A stretch of DNA of 64,000 nt from Gliomastix tumulicola (taxonomy: Eukaryota > Ascomycota > Sordariomycetes > Hypocreales > Bionectriaceae). Positions 21,451-33,346 of this stretch are shown here, in pieces. The stretch lies in NCBI GenBank assembly GCA_001599755.1, contig BCHX01000002.1, forward strand, positions 2,896,330 to 2,960,329, given 5' to 3'. The position numbers and the translations under genes were made by a program. The first letter of the stretch is position 1, and every line of letters begins with the position of its first letter. The notes beneath the pieces were generated by a model. It was not told where the DNA came from. It searched no databases and saw only the letters and a list, made by a program, of their open reading frames with translations.

Positions 21451-22704
21451 TCAGCTCACAGTAGCCCGCTGCCCTCGATCGTAATCGCCAATAACTGATT
21501 CCAGCCGCCCTGCTAGCAAGCGATGTCTCTTCACCAGATCCGCCCATTCATGTACCCCAATCGTCGCTAAGAGCATGCCAAAGTCCGCGCCGAGCCTGCC
21601 CAAGCTACTCGAGCAGTACAAGACCTGCGTCAGGATGCTCTCGCGCGCCGCCTGGTCCTTGACGCTCGGCAGATATATCCTGAGCGTCTCGAGCAGCATA
21701 TCCACCATGTGCATCACCAGCGTCGAGATGGCCGGCGGGATGGGAAGCAGGGAATCCGCCTCCTGGTCGTCGGTAGGCGCCTGGAAGCTGGCGCTGACGT
21801 TCTTGAAGATGGAGATGATGCTGAAGCTGTGCTCGCGGAACACCTCGATGTATCGCTTCAGGTAGCGCTCCGTCTGCTGGCCGCCGGCGTGCTGCTGGTT
21901 CGACTTTTCCTGCCGAGACCGCTCCTCATCGGCCAGCTCACGCAGAGGATCCAGCGCCCCGATCACCTCGACGAGTGTTGCCAGACGGCACACGAGGTAT
22001 AGACACGGAAGGGTATCCTCGAGAGAAGCGCTCGAGACCATATCCGGCACGATACGCTTGAGCCAGCCGACTGTGCGTAGAGCTGCAGCGAGCTTGAGAT
22101 TCGGCACGGTAAGTGAGCGTACTAAGTCGGCAGCCATCTGACGGACTGCCGAGTCTGCCTCTGCCGTCACAGACTTGACGAGCGGGGAGGAAGGGTAAAT
22201 AGAGGCAAGCCGTCGCACGTGAGCGTAGAGATCTAGCGTTGAAGCATAATGCACAGGCGCGGTGGCGATGGCCGAGGCCAGAAGCGGCGGGATCTCCATG
22301 GCATCGACGAGGCGCTCCGAGTTCTGGAGGAGACGCAGGGCCTCCTTCCGCCGGGCCAGGGCCTTGTTATCGGCGGCCTTGCTGAACGTGCCGGAGAAGT
22401 TCTCGGCCTGGTAGTCCAGCCGCGGGACTGCCTGGCCGAGCTCGGCGGCACTCTGCGCGAGGTTTGGTAGGCTCTGCCGGAGCGACGCATGGCTGGACGC
22501 GGAGCTGACGATGTGTGCCCGGGACCGCTTCGATAGGGCCTGTGTTGAGATGAGGAGCGAGTGTGACGCGTGGGCTAGCCGTTCAGGCTCCGAGGTCTGC
22601 AGCGTCTGGGCGTGCTGGCCCGTCAGCTCGGCGAGATACTGCAGGGTCTGCGGATCCTTGACGGTCTGTCGAGGATCCAGGAGCTGCTGGAGGGCCTCGG
22701 CCAT
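21451..22704 (-). CDS. COG8: conserved oligomeric Golgi complex subunit 8
   Basis: Intronless 417-aa member of the Dor1/COG8 family. COG8 belongs to lobe B of the COG tether, which captures retrograde vesicles at the Golgi. The conserved Dor1 core is visible: YLAELTGQHAQTLQTSEPER, a long helical run with NSERLVDAMEIPPLLASAI, and LDLYAHVRRLASIYPSSPLV. The C-terminal region (YIEVFREHSFSIISIFKNV) is also family-like. The length is shorter than metazoan Cog8 (about 600 aa) but normal for fungal orthologues as I recall them. Divergent from the TLC-domain gene. Confidence 0.87.
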   Translation of the reverse strand: MAEALQQLLDPRQTVKDPQTLQYLAELTGQHAQTLQTSEPERLAHASHSLLISTQALSKRSRAHIVSSASSHASLRQSLPNLAQSAAELGQAVPRLDYQAENFSGTFSKAADNKALARRKEALRLLQNSERLVDAMEIPPLLASAIATAPVHYASTLDLYAHVRRLASIYPSSPLVKSVTAEADSAVRQMAADLVRSLTVPNLKLAAALRTVGWLKRIVPDMVSSASLEDTLPCLYLVCRLATLVEVIGALDPLRELADEERSRQEKSNQQHAGGQQTERYLKRYIEVFREHSFSIISIFKNVSASFQAPTDDQEADSLLPIPPAISTLVMHMVDMLLETLRIYLPSVKDQAARESILTQVLYCSSSLGRLGADFGMLLATIGVHEWADLVKRHRLLAGRLESVIGDYDRGQRATVS

Positions 22705-23669
22705 TGTGCTTCACAGCCTCCCGGGGCTGGTCCGAGCCGGGGACTTTCTTATCCTCTGAATGGAGCAGCTGTTGGTCAGATGAGGGAAAAGGGGCCTCGA
22801 GCAGCCAGTCAGTCACCGGGTGGCGGGCATTGGCGTTGACGTTGACATTGTGGCGCGCGCTGTGGCAGGGAGACAAGTAACAGCTTCAGTGGTGATGCTC
22901 ACTGAGGGTGGACCCTGTAGGGTAGGTAAGTAAGTAGCCATAGTCCTGTGGCGCACGGCACCCGCCCGGACCGGGTTCGTACCAGTACCGAGAACTTGGA
23001 CACCCGACCTGACTAAGAGTCCCATAAGCGCCCAGCGCCCAAGTACCGGTACAGCAGCGCCCCGTGGCTGAGGCACATGCATCGACTCCCACAACGGTGA
23101 CGCGTGCCCAAAGCCTCGTGCCCCAACATTTTCTGGTCTCCCTGCTTCCTGCATCGGAGGGAGCCAGCACCGGCACTTTCAGCACAGGCTCCAGGTTTAC
23201 ATAAGGAGTTAATAAGGGAGCTGAGGAGAGAGGGGGCCCTGTGCATTAGTGTGTTAGGTAAAATTCCAAAATTCAAATGGAGTCCGACCCGGCCAGTCCC
23301 AAAGTAGTCCTGTGTCACGATGTCGCTTTGCACTCGACCCAGCCAGCGTGAATGAGTCTCAACTAAAGGAGTGGTAGCCTATCACTTGGACTCATCACTT
23401 GGACCTTCATGTTCATCACCCGCCGCTGTTCGCCCTCCTGAGCCCATACACATACACATACTTACACACACACTCCCATCGTATGTTTATTTATACATAG
23501 ATGCTACACCGTCCCTCTTAGACCTTTGTCTGTCTTTTTTGGCCTTTCTTGGTCTCTTCTCTCCCCTTTCCCTTCACAACCACCACCACCAGAGTCCTCG
23601 ACGGATCTCCTACACCAGCTTCTTCACCTTTCAACCCCTCACATACATACACACTCACTCGCAGCTACA
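22705..23669. promoter_or_regulatory. divergent promoter COG8 / TLC-domain gene
   Basis: A 965-bp region between two divergent genes. It includes a second copy of the palindrome GTACCGGTAC (23043-23052) and several GGTACC-like words. The last ~170 bp before 23670 are strongly pyrimidine-rich with CATACA and CACCAC runs, like a long 5' leader. Short frames on both strands have no support. Confidence 0.5.
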
Positions 23670-24848
23670 ATGAAAGACCCCTTCCCGTTCCCCCCGGTCC
23701 CGTGGCTGTCCGAGCTGGCCAAGCCACTCGCCGACCGCTTCAACCTCCCAACCCTCCCCCTCCACGTCCACGAGATCGTCTTCGCCGCCGTCCTCTACCA
23801 GGCCATCTTCTGGCCCGTCTCGCCCATGCTCTCCTCCCTCTTCGCCCCGGAGCACTACGCCAAGCTCTCCCGCAAGAAGAAGCTCAACTGGGACGCCCAC
23901 GTCGTGTCCATGGTCCAGAGCTGCCTCATCAACGCCGTCGCCCTCTGGGTCATCTGGGCCGATGACGAGCGGGCGCAGATGGGCTGGGAGGAGCGCGTCT
24001 GGGGCTACACGGGCGCCTGTGCCATGGTCCAGGCTCTGGCTGCGGGCTACTTCGTCTGGGATCTGTTCATCACCGGCTTCAACCTCGATGTCTTTGGCAT
24101 TGGGACCCTGGCCCACGCCGTCTCTGCGCTGCTGGTCTATTCTCTTGGGTTTGTATGACTCGCCTTTTCTAAGTCTCTGATATGATGGTCTGTCTGGCTG
24201 GAGGTTTGATTCGGGCGCTCTTCCCTAGGGATGGGCTGCTGCTCATCTACTCGTTTACTAATTTCATGTCATTTTCATGTCACATGTGTGAGAGAGAGCC
24301 AAGCTAACTAGACCACTGCGTAGCGGCCGCTCGTCAACTACTACTCCTCCATCTTCATCCTCTGGGAGCTCTCAACCCCCTTCCTCAACGTCCACTGGTT
24401 CATGGACAAGGTCGAAATGACGGGCACCCGCGCCCAGCTCTACAACGGCGTCCTCCTCCTCTTCACCTTCTTCACCTCCCGCCTCGTCTTCGGCACCTAC
24501 CAGTCGTACCTCGTCCTCGCCGACTTCTGGCGCGGCGTGGGCAGCTCCCCGGATCTCGCGGCCGTGACCGACCTCCCGTCCATGGTCTACGCCAACGACA
24601 GCACGACTGTGCCGCTCTGGGCCTTCCTGTCCTACTTCCTCAGCAACATGACGCTCAACTTCCTCAACTTTTACTGGTTCTTCAAGATGGTCTCGGCCGT
24701 GCGCAAGCGCTTCGAGCCTAGCAAGGAGTCCAAGGAGTCCAAGGAAGCCAAGGAGGCCAGGGAGTCCATCACCGAGGTGGAGGTGGACATCTCGACGGTT
24801 GTGTCGGGTGTGGCTCCTCAGAAGCAGACGACACGTCGCAAAGCATGA
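23670..24848 (+). CDS. TLC-domain multi-pass membrane protein (TMEM56/TRAM-LAG1-CLN8 type)
   Basis: Exons 23670-24152 and 24324-24848 encode 335 aa with about seven hydrophobic segments. The TLC pattern is clear: FAPEHYAKLSRKKKLNWDAH before a helix ending in ALWVIW, then FVWDLFITGFNLDVFGIGTL and, across the splice, LGFRPLVNYYSSIFILWELS followed by STPFLNVHWFMDKV. These match the fungal TLC proteins related to TMEM56/FAM57. Some relatives affect ceramide or lipid handling in the ER, but this branch is not characterised. The C-terminus has a short Lys/Glu/Ser repeat (KESKESKEAKEA). It is not Lag1-type ceramide synthase: the Lag1 His-His motif is absent. Confidence 0.85.
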
Positions 24849-25410
24849 ACTGGCGGCGATTGAAGGAGCAGACATACACAGCCAACCTTTCCTAGATTAT
24901 GTTCGATTTGACATTCGGGTTTCATTGGGGCAATGGAGGGCATTTTGCGTAAAATTAGGTCTAGCAAGCAAAGAGCAGCATGAATTCTTCTATATGTATT
25001 GAAAAAACAAAAGCCTATGAAAGTGGTGTAACCAAAATCGAGAGCAACGAGGCTACTGTCTAATTCATTCCCCAAGTGAGCAAAGAGGAGCGCAACTAGA
25101 CAGATTGTTGGCGTAATTAGATTTGCACTTTTCTCGCTCATAGGCCGTAAAACACGCAGCTCTTATCAACAACATCACCACCCTGTCCCTCAAAAATTCT
25201 AACACGGTCTGGGTAATCGTGAATCATCGCTGGTGTGGCAAAGCATAGGCATATGCGGCAAACGACTCGAAAGAAGCCAAAGTATTTCTTTGTATGTGAT
25301 ATGTACAAGGACCAGCAACCCGCCACGAGCCAAACTCCGCTGACCATCAGAGTATAAGCAATCCGGGGCGAGGCCGATGGAACAGAGAGGCATGCGTCTT
25401 TCTGCCGCGT
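24849..25410. other. convergent 3' intergenic region
   Basis: About 560 bp between the TLC gene (+) and SLA1 (-), with both 3' UTRs. Nothing else recognised. Confidence 0.5.
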
Positions 25411-28400
25411 CTAGAACCCGAATGGGTTTTGAGGAGCTAGGGGAACGCTGTTAGCTGGAGTGACCTAGGAAGTTAGGCATAACGGAACCACTTACTTGCT
25501 TGTGACAGGTTGGCTCTTCGGCCTGTTGGCGTGGGGACCAGCTTCTTGGCTTCAGGAGCGACTCCGAACCGGACTGGTGGTGCAGGTCCAGTTTGCTGGG
25601 GAACAAGAGGCTGGAGACTCGGCTGTGCTGGTGGACTAGGGACCGAGGTTCTCTGCGGCTCTAAAGCAGGCGGCAAGTAGCTATTCATACCTCCCTGAGG
25701 TAGACCGTACGGCTGCTGAGACCCAAATTGTGAAGGGAAGCCAGTGGGCTGCACTTGCATTGGGTAGGCGCCTATCCGCGCTTGGTCGCCGAACGGACTC
25801 TGGTTAGGGATACCGGTCATCATGGGCTGCATGAACTGGTTGTTGCCCGCGACCCCTGTGGCGTAAGGAAGCATGGGTTGAGGATTGGCTCCAGGGAAAC
25901 CACCGTAAGCCTGCTGTTGCGCCTGCTGTTGCGCCTGCTGTTGCGCCTGCTGCTGAGCCTGCTGCTGATAGAGCCGCACCTGATTGATCTCGTTCAAGCT
26001 TTGCCCAGGCCCCGCAGGGTGACCTTGAAGCACGCCGGTCAGCTGGGGAGCCAATGCAGGAGCACCAAAAGCGCTAGGCTGTGCAACTTGCGGAGCAGAA
26101 ATCGATCGCTGCGGCGGAGGCGGCACGAGTGACCCAGGTGGAGGAGACATTTGGTTGGGCACTGGTCGCTGGCGCGGTCCCGCGGTGATTGCGGGCTGCT
26201 GCTGCTGGGCTTGCGATACAGAGGCGAAGAACCCAGGATTTGCGCCCTGTGGCTGCTGCTGTGTCGCAGCTGCAGGTGCTGTAGGCGCCGGAGCAGCTAG
26301 CACAGGCTGGGGAACAGGAGCCGGCTCTGACTTGGTTGGCTGTAGAGGTTCAGACAGCAAGGACAGCTCCTGCATAGAGCCAGTGAGAGCAGGGGGAGGG
26401 GGCGCTGCAGCAGCAACAGCAGCAGCCGGGCGTTGCGTTTGTGGCGGGGACTGTGCCTTGGAGGCAGCAGGTTGTTGCTGCTGCTTCCCAGGCTTGACAT
26501 CCCAAGCATCGTCATCGAAACCGCCCGCAGGTGTTGTCTTCTTGGGCTCACTGCGCTTCGGGCTCTCGGGAGCAGGTGAATGTGCCTCGGCTTCGTTCGA
26601 GGCAGCAGTTGCAGCAGCACTGGCGTTCCCATTTGTAGGCTTCTCCTTGCTTGAGAAGGCAGCGGCATCGACTACATCGCTCGTCTGGACCGCGGGAGCT
26701 GGGCGACCTTTCCTAGTGTTGTTCCGGAGCGTACCGCCTGGCCCGGAGAACAACCCGCCGTCACCATCCTTAGCCCGCTGCCGCCCGAACTTGGCATCAA
26801 GCGTCCGCATGACTTTGATGATGTCGCCCTCCCTCAGGCCGAGCGTTCGCAAGACACTGTCGTTGACATCGGGCAACACACTCTCGTCCATCGAGTCCTT
26901 GGCGAATGCCTGGGCATATCGCTCACAGAGACCAACAGCAACATCGCAGTCCAGGAAGAACTGGAACCAGTCGTATTCGGGCTTCTTGTTCTTATCGGCT
27001 GCTGCCGCCGCGGGGCCATCGGTTGCAGGCTTGTCGGCTGACCGGGATTTCTTCGAATCGACCTGTTGCTTATCCTCGCGTAGTGAGATGCCTGTCATGT
27101 TCTCAACGTATTCGATATCATCCCGAGACATCTTGGCGAGGGGCACAGCGATTTTGACGCCGTTCATCTTATGAAGATGAATCTTTCCATCCTTGAGACC
27201 AAGGAATTGAGCTTCGACGCTGAAAGACTTTGATCGATCCGTCCACGTGCGCACTTTGGATACATCTGGCTCTGTACCGCATACATGGTTAGTAATGTCG
27301 AAAGAGGCATGATGAAAGCGGTGGTCGACTTACTTGATTTGGAAGACCGCGCCTGACCTCCGCTTTGATCTCGTCGGCCACGTTGTGATCCCGATTCGGG
27401 GCCATCCTCACCAGCCGCGAGGCTGCTACCCCGAGTGGGAAGAGGCATCCCAGGCCCAACCTTGGACGGCTCCTTACTGGCTCGGAGAGCCTCCTTGGTC
27501 AACCTGATCTCCTCTGCACGGTTTTGCTCCACGGTTGCCCTGAGGGACTCGATGCCCGAATCGCCAGGGGGTGGCGAGACTGCGCCCGTCACTTCGATAT
27601 AGCTGCTCGGCACGACGCCTTCCTTCCCAGTCTTGAGCCGCCGCACCTGCCACCACTCCTCGCTCTTCGAATCATCAACAACGATGACCTCGTCACCCGC
27701 GGCCACAGTTACCTCGTCTTCTCCCTGCGCCATGAAGTCGTAGAGCACTACTCCCTTGTTGAGACTCTTCTTTGAACCCGCCATGATGACCTCCCGGAGA
27801 CCCTCAGCGCGGACTGCTCCAGCCATCTCACCCAGCGCACCGACGATCTCCTCAGCAGTGTCTTTTGCTCCGGCGTGGAAATCAACACTCTTGCTAGGAC
27901 GAACCAATTCCACAAACACATGCTTGCCCTCACGAGAGTAGTGTGTCATCCTGTCCGCACTCCATTCCTGGGTCGGCCCATCCTCAGCTCGTTCGGGGGC
28001 GATGAGGATCATTCCTGTCCTCAAGTTGATGCCGAGGGTCGTAGGCATCTTCTTCCGCTTCCCCATGACCGACACCATCTCATTGACATTGTACATGTGG
28101 AAGCCACCGGGGGCTCGGGACGTATCCGGGGACGGGGTTTGCTGCGGCGCCGAGTCACGATGCTGTCGGTGGGAAGGCTCGACCTGGGATTGCGGCCGCG
28201 ACGGCAGAGCGGGAGACCGCACGTGGGCATCTTCGTCGGAGGCATGGTGATAGTCGTCGTACTGAGAATACGACCGGGCAGGCTGGGCTGGGGGAGGCGA
28301 CGGCGAAGCTGGGGCACGCGCACCGCGACCGGAAATCACGCCGGCGAGAGCCGCGGCAGGACCGGACCGTACAGGAGACGTCGGAGACGTGGGGGACCTC

Positions 28401-28960
28401 TGAGGGCTCTGCGGCTCTTGGGTGATGCTCGGGGTCCTCTGGGGCAGTGCAGGTGGCGCGGGCGACGCAACAGCCCCGGACGCGACATTGCCGTCTTCGT
28501 CAGCCTCGATGTAATTCGAGGGTACGAAGCCGTATTCGTTGTCGTGGCCGACGAGGATCCAGTCGGGGTCTGAAGTGTCGAAGATCTCGAGAACGGTGTC
28601 TTCGTGGAAGGAGAGTTCTTCGTCCGTCTGGCGAGTGTATTCGTACAAGGCACGAGCGCGACCAAGTGCTGGGGCCTGCAAACGTCAGATGGGGGCGTCG
28701 GTTAGCAACGACACCAACTCGGAGGTCGGAGCCTGCAGGAGGCAGGGCAAAGCGGTACTGACGACTTCCATGTAATTGTGCGGCACGAGCCCTATAGGCT
28801 CATCCTCGTCCTCGACGCCGGCCTTCTTCTTGGCCTTCCACCACCCGTCGCCGTCGCCTTTCTCGATGATGTAGAGTAGGTCGCCATCCTCGATGGTAAG
28901 CTCACCGGCGGCTTGGGGCGAGTAGTCGTAAATAGCTCGATACACGCCGATGAAGCCCAT
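25411..28960 (-). CDS. SLA1: actin-patch endocytic adaptor Sla1
   Basis: Four exons (28763-28960, 27334-28675, 25496-27271, 25411-25436) encode 1113 aa. Domains in order: SH3-1 (1-66, MGFIGVYRAIYDYSPQAAGE), SH3-2 (~67-128), a disordered Pro/Ser stretch, SH3-3 (~378-437, KGVVLYDFMAQGEDEV), SHD1 (~528-575), which in yeast binds NPFxD cargo, the SAM-like SHD2 (~612-680), then a long Gln/Pro/Ala-rich C-terminal region with a QQQA repeat. The last exon of 26 nt supplies the terminal TPQNPFGF, the conserved end of Sla1; without it the frame runs into intron sequence after QAS. Sla1 links cargo, clathrin and Las17-driven actin at endocytic sites. The 339-aa antisense frame here is a shadow. Confidence 0.93.
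25910..25969 (-). repeat. 12-bp tandem repeat encoding QQQA units in Sla1
   Basis: Five 12-bp units (CCTGCTGTTGCG and close variants on the + strand) encode repeated QQQA in the Sla1 C-terminal region. The first three units are identical; the last two carry small changes. Such a repeat can change length by slippage without breaking the frame. Confidence 0.9.
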
Positions 28961-29543
28961 GGCGACAGCTGCGTCGCGATAGACCAGGACAAATGAGCCG
29001 AGAGATGGTCGTGCGGATAGCAAGTAATTAAGGTGGTAGGTAATAGCTTTCAGACATTAGATGCAACGGGAAGAGAGTGGGTGGATTAGCACGGGCTTCC
29101 GCTGGCGCAGAGGCTGGTGCAGACGCAGCAGGTGCAGGCAGGTGCTCAGGAGCGCACCTTCCAACCATGCCTTGCACCTGGGACGGGTCCCGGTGCGGCT
29201 AGTCCGAATTCGGTCCCCACGACTCGTACAACCTACGTAATTATATTCCACTTAGTAAACAAGAGATATTACTTCTAATAGTACTAGTATGCATCTATTA
29301 GCAGTACCATTGGTATGTCCATTGGTTCCATGTCATTAGATAAAATTGCCATTGCGCAATCTCTAGTACTGATGCTACAGGCTGTTTAACAGTAAGTAGT
29401 AGTCTTCAAAACGAAAAATCCATCATCAAGACTCAGGTTACAAGCAAGATTTGGAGAGAACACAGCATCACGATTCCATGAAGAAAACTGGACCCGTATT
29501 AGGTGACATTAAACTGGCAAGCACCCGTTATCTAAAATCCTCA
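28961..29543. other. intergenic region with SLA1 promoter
   Basis: About 580 bp between SLA1 and AMP deaminase, both on the minus strand. It includes AGTACTAGTA at 29280-29289 and a moderately A/T-rich patch at 29235-29420. It should hold the SLA1 promoter and the AMP deaminase 3' UTR. Confidence 0.5.
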
Positions 29544-32500
29544 TTACTTGTTGTAGTTGTCTCGCTGCAGGCTGTTCGTCCTGACAGAAAAGATGCCTGG
29601 GAAAGCCCTGGCCTCGTGTCCTGAGAGAAGCATGCCATCCGCAGAGTGAGATGCGTTGCTGTTAGCATTCATGGCCGTCGGCGATTCAACTATGCCACTG
29701 GCCGATGACGAGACCTCCTCACCACCACTTGGTGTATGATGGGCCTGGCTGCTTCCTGCGGCGCCTTGTGGCTCTCCGGCCTGGCCAATCAGCGTCGACG
29801 ACCTCAAGGTACTTGATTCTTGATCTGCATCATGCATGACATATCGTCGTAGCCTAGATGAGAATGATGGTCAGTCCAGTGCGCTCTTCTCAACACGAAA
29901 CACATTCTTGTTGAATAGGTTATTCGTCCTTCGGGTAAGATTCTTACACGTCCCTCTCCTCAAGGAGAGTATGATATCTGAAGTCTGCTCTTCGATCTGG
30001 TACGTTCGTCTTCACCATGGTGTTGCCAGCGCTGCCAGGTTTCTCGCAGTTGGGGCCCAGCCATTTCTTCTTGATGGAAAGCTCGTATCCGCTTTGCAGC
30101 ACGGAATTCTTCGCCAGCTCGCACATGTCCACCGAGTTTAGCTTATAGATCTGCGCTGCGACGGCGTACTCCTCAATAAGGGGCTCCTTCGTGAAGGCAA
30201 ACTGCAGGGGGTCGTCCGTAGACAGGGAGACATTGAGGCCTCTCCGGAAATACTGATGGAAAGGATTGCGTTCATAGGCCAGGAACAAGGCATTGTTACT
30301 CAATGGTGACATGGCAATACCGATCTGCTCCAGATAGAAGATATACTGGAGGAGGGGGACCTTGCGCAGAAGCAACCCGTGGCTGATGCTATGGCAGCAA
30401 AGAGCGGCGACAGCCAAGTGCTCGCTGTCTCCTGCCTCTCCACAGTGAGGCCGCATGACAAAAGTGTTGAAGCCACGCTTGCGACGCCAGTAGTTGAGGG
30501 ATGACATGTTGGCGAAGAGATAGTAGATCCAGTAGCTGTACGGAGGGTTTTGCTTGGTGTCCCAGTCCTTGGGCACAGGGAACTTCTTGAAGAGCCGGCG
30601 CTCGACTTTGCTTTCGTCATCGACACTGTCAAATCCAATCACACGCTGGAGGAAGACGTGAAGCTTTGGGTGGCTCGAAGGATTCTTGGTCGCCTCGAAA
30701 AGGGGCTGGAAGATGTTTCGCACAATCTCCTCAAACGTCGACACCAAGCCGCTGGCCTTGTAGACGTCATAGAGGCGAGGAATCTGAATCAACCACCGCA
30801 CATTGTGGGAGAAAAGTTTGTTGTCCACGACCCAGGCAGCGAGCTTGTCCCACTCGTCGATGGACCGGCCGTAGATTGAGATACGCCATTCCACCATCTG
30901 ATACTTGCTTGACTCTAGATCAGAGATGACTTCCTTTGTGATCTCTGCCAGGTAGCGACCGTGAATGAAGTTGTCCGTCTTCAGGAAGATGGTCCTTAGG
31001 CGAGATTCACCGACTGGATTGTACTTCAGATTGAACTTGTCGAAACGGTGGAATGAGTCCGTATGGGCCTGTCGAGATCAGTACGAGGACAATAGTAGGG
31101 GGGCAACAAGGTGGCTGCGCAAAGCGAAAGCGGGCGGTGCTTACATGCATGTCCAGAGTATCAATACTGAGATCGTATGCAGTCAGGTTGATACTGGCGA
31201 AGACTTCGGCCAACGTAAGGTGCTTTCCATCCCTATAGAGAACAACCTCATTGGGAAACTTCTTCATCTTGCTCTTGATGAATCGGAGCAAGTGTTTCTG
31301 ATTCATGCATGCCGAGTGGTGGACGTGCGTATCGACCTTACGGACGTTGTAGAAATCTCGATGAGGCACCTTCTTGCTGTCTGCGGTCTCCTGGTATTCG
31401 TTGAGAAGCGCGTACAGGTTGAATTTCCCCTCGAGATACTGAAGGCGGCGGAAGGCGAAGCTCTTACTGGGCCCGTCAGAGGACGTGTTTAGAACGTCCT
31501 CCAGGTCCATGTAGAACTCCCTGATCGTGGGCACTTTGACGGCGGGTTCGGATGCCCCTGGGTGCTCAAAGACCTGGTATACACCGCTCTCATCCACCTC
31601 AAAGGTTAGTCCATCCTCGCTTGGCAAGGGAAGAAGATCATCGAGGTCGAAATCTTCGCCGATGTCATGGCCTGGCTTCCTTCTCCTCGAGGGTCGCTTG
31701 GGATTTGCTTCTTCGCTTGGAGAAGACGTGGACTGTCCGGGAGCTCCGGGCCCGGCATATGCATCACGGCTGTCTTTCCATGCGGGCTCGGGAGGAGGCG
31801 GGTAAATCTCCCAGCCAGCTTGATCGCGAGGGTTGTCCTCGGGTCCCTGGCTTGATACGCCGATGTATTTCCGTCGAAGGTCCAGGATCCTCTGTATGCT
31901 TTGGCAAATCTCACTGAGCTCCGAAGTGATCTGTGGCTCGGTATCGAAAAGGCCACCCAGAACTGGGGGCTTCTGTCCTAGCTGAGCTGCGATAGCTGCA
32001 TCCTGTACACCAGGCTGATGGCCGAGGGCTCCGTGCTGGCTGGCCGAGAGCATCGAGGCGCTTCGGGGTATCGACGTGGGTTCCGGGCCTCCGTACTGGG
32101 CTGGAGTCTGAGGCCGGCTTTCAGAGGGGGTCTTGTAAGGAGTCTGGATGCCGGAAGGATGGGCGTCAGGGTCCAGGATGAGAGAATCTGCTCCGTGCTC
32201 TGTTGGTGGGCGGGAGCCGGCGGACATCATTGGGCTGCCGGAGGGGGTCATCTGGGACCAGGTGCTGGTGTTGTTCCTAGAGTCTGGCTTGATCCGTTGG
32301 TAGAACAGCTTGGCGTCGGTTTGACTCATTTGACGCTCGGCGACAGGATCGTAGAAGGTGGTTCGATTGGGGACATCTCGAAGCAGCATGCCTTCTTCAA
32401 GACTGTCTGTCTCGGCGCCTGGCGTCTCCTCGTTGTCCGGCGTGTTTGAGTCACCCGCTGCGTCGAAACTCGCGCTGCTCATTTCTTGTGTCCCTTCGCC

Positions 32501-32608
32501 ATCGTCGTCCGCGTAACGGGCGTGAAGATTGAGTCGTTCTGGAAGCACGGTTAGCCGCATGCATTGACAATCAATTTGCAATCTGCTCCTGTACCACATA
32601 CCGGCCAT
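29544..32608 (-). CDS. AMD1: AMP deaminase
   Basis: Four exons (32602-32608, 31145-32538, 29948-31068, 29544-29853) encode 943 aa. The enzyme converts AMP to IMP and ammonia in purine interconversion. The N-terminal third is disordered. The catalytic domain shows the metal-binding HVH in KVDTHVHHSACMNQKHLLRF, the NLKYNPVGESRLRTIFLKTD block restored by splicing, HCGEAGD, and STDDPLQFAFTKEPLIEEY with the catalytic Asp pair. The first exon is just ATGGCCG; its GTATGT donor and the CTAAC/CAG acceptor put MAERLNLHAR in frame. Starting instead in the 32784 frame leads out of frame. The C-terminal exon (LRRYVMHDADQESS) is also family-typical. Divergent from YEA4. Confidence 0.93.
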
Positions 32609-33147
32609 GGTGCCCGCGGAGCGAGGACTCCGGTATAACTGGAAAGAGGTTGCCCTGTGGTTCCCGTTGTGCTTGCTGCAATGTTTGCCGAGTCACGCTG
32701 GTCTAGATGAGGATCGGGCCTTTTCCACAAGTTGAAAGGAAAAGTTGCACTTGTTTGTTTGAGGGGCAGCAGCGGGCAATTCAAGGGCGGTTGAGCACAG
32801 GTCTAAGACTTCGCGGACCTCCCCGCCACGGCTGATAAGATAAGGAGCTACCCTGGTCCAGGCACAGTGGCTTGAGTGGGTGTACCTGGCAAGCCTGGCA
32901 CCAAGATGGAGGCTCTGGAGACTCTGATGGTGGACGGCAGCCAGGAAAGCCAGGCTATTTTCCAGCTGGGAAGGCCGTTCATGCTTAATTACATTTTAGC
33001 TTCTTCGAGTTATCCCACTATGAGCAGTTTATCCGCTATACCAGTCCTCTTTCCAGTCGAAAATGCCTCTTCTGCGAGTCGACGGTCATATAATTAATAT
33101 GGGCCTCTGGCGCTGTCACTGAGGCGGAGGCAGAGCCACAGGCGCCC

Positions 33148-33180
33148 GGAGACGCGCTGGAGACGCACTGGAGACTCACT
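33148..33180. repeat. three 11-bp tandem units
   Basis: GGAGACGCGCT, GGAGACGCACT and GGAGACTCACT lie head to tail, differing by single bases, within the AMD1/YEA4 divergent promoter. Confidence 0.9.
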
Positions 33181-33346
33181 GGGCTTGACTGGATCCTCAG
33201 AAGGATGGCGGACTTCATCGATCTGTCAACAGGCCCGGTCTGGCTGTGATCCCCGGTGATTCATATCTCTGTTTCACCTCCGACCTTTGTTCGACCCCCG
33301 ACGCCATTCTCGTGCTTGTTTGTCCATGTCCACGCGGTAAACTCAG

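Noticed and set aside
23670..24848. Lag1-type ceramide synthase for the TLC-domain gene
   Set aside because: The Lag1 motif with adjacent histidines is absent; the protein fits the TMEM56/FAM57-like TLC branch instead.
26155..27174. 339-aa open frame antisense to SLA1
   Set aside because: It lies opposite a verified coding exon, is Gly/Ala/Ser/Cys-rich without domains, and arises from GC-rich codon use and repeated CAG/GCA on the other strand.
32551..32784. Longer N-terminus for AMP deaminase (MNCPLLPLK...)
   Set aside because: This frame ends in phase 0 at the GTATGT donor, whereas the next exon needs phase 1; joining gives the wrong frame.
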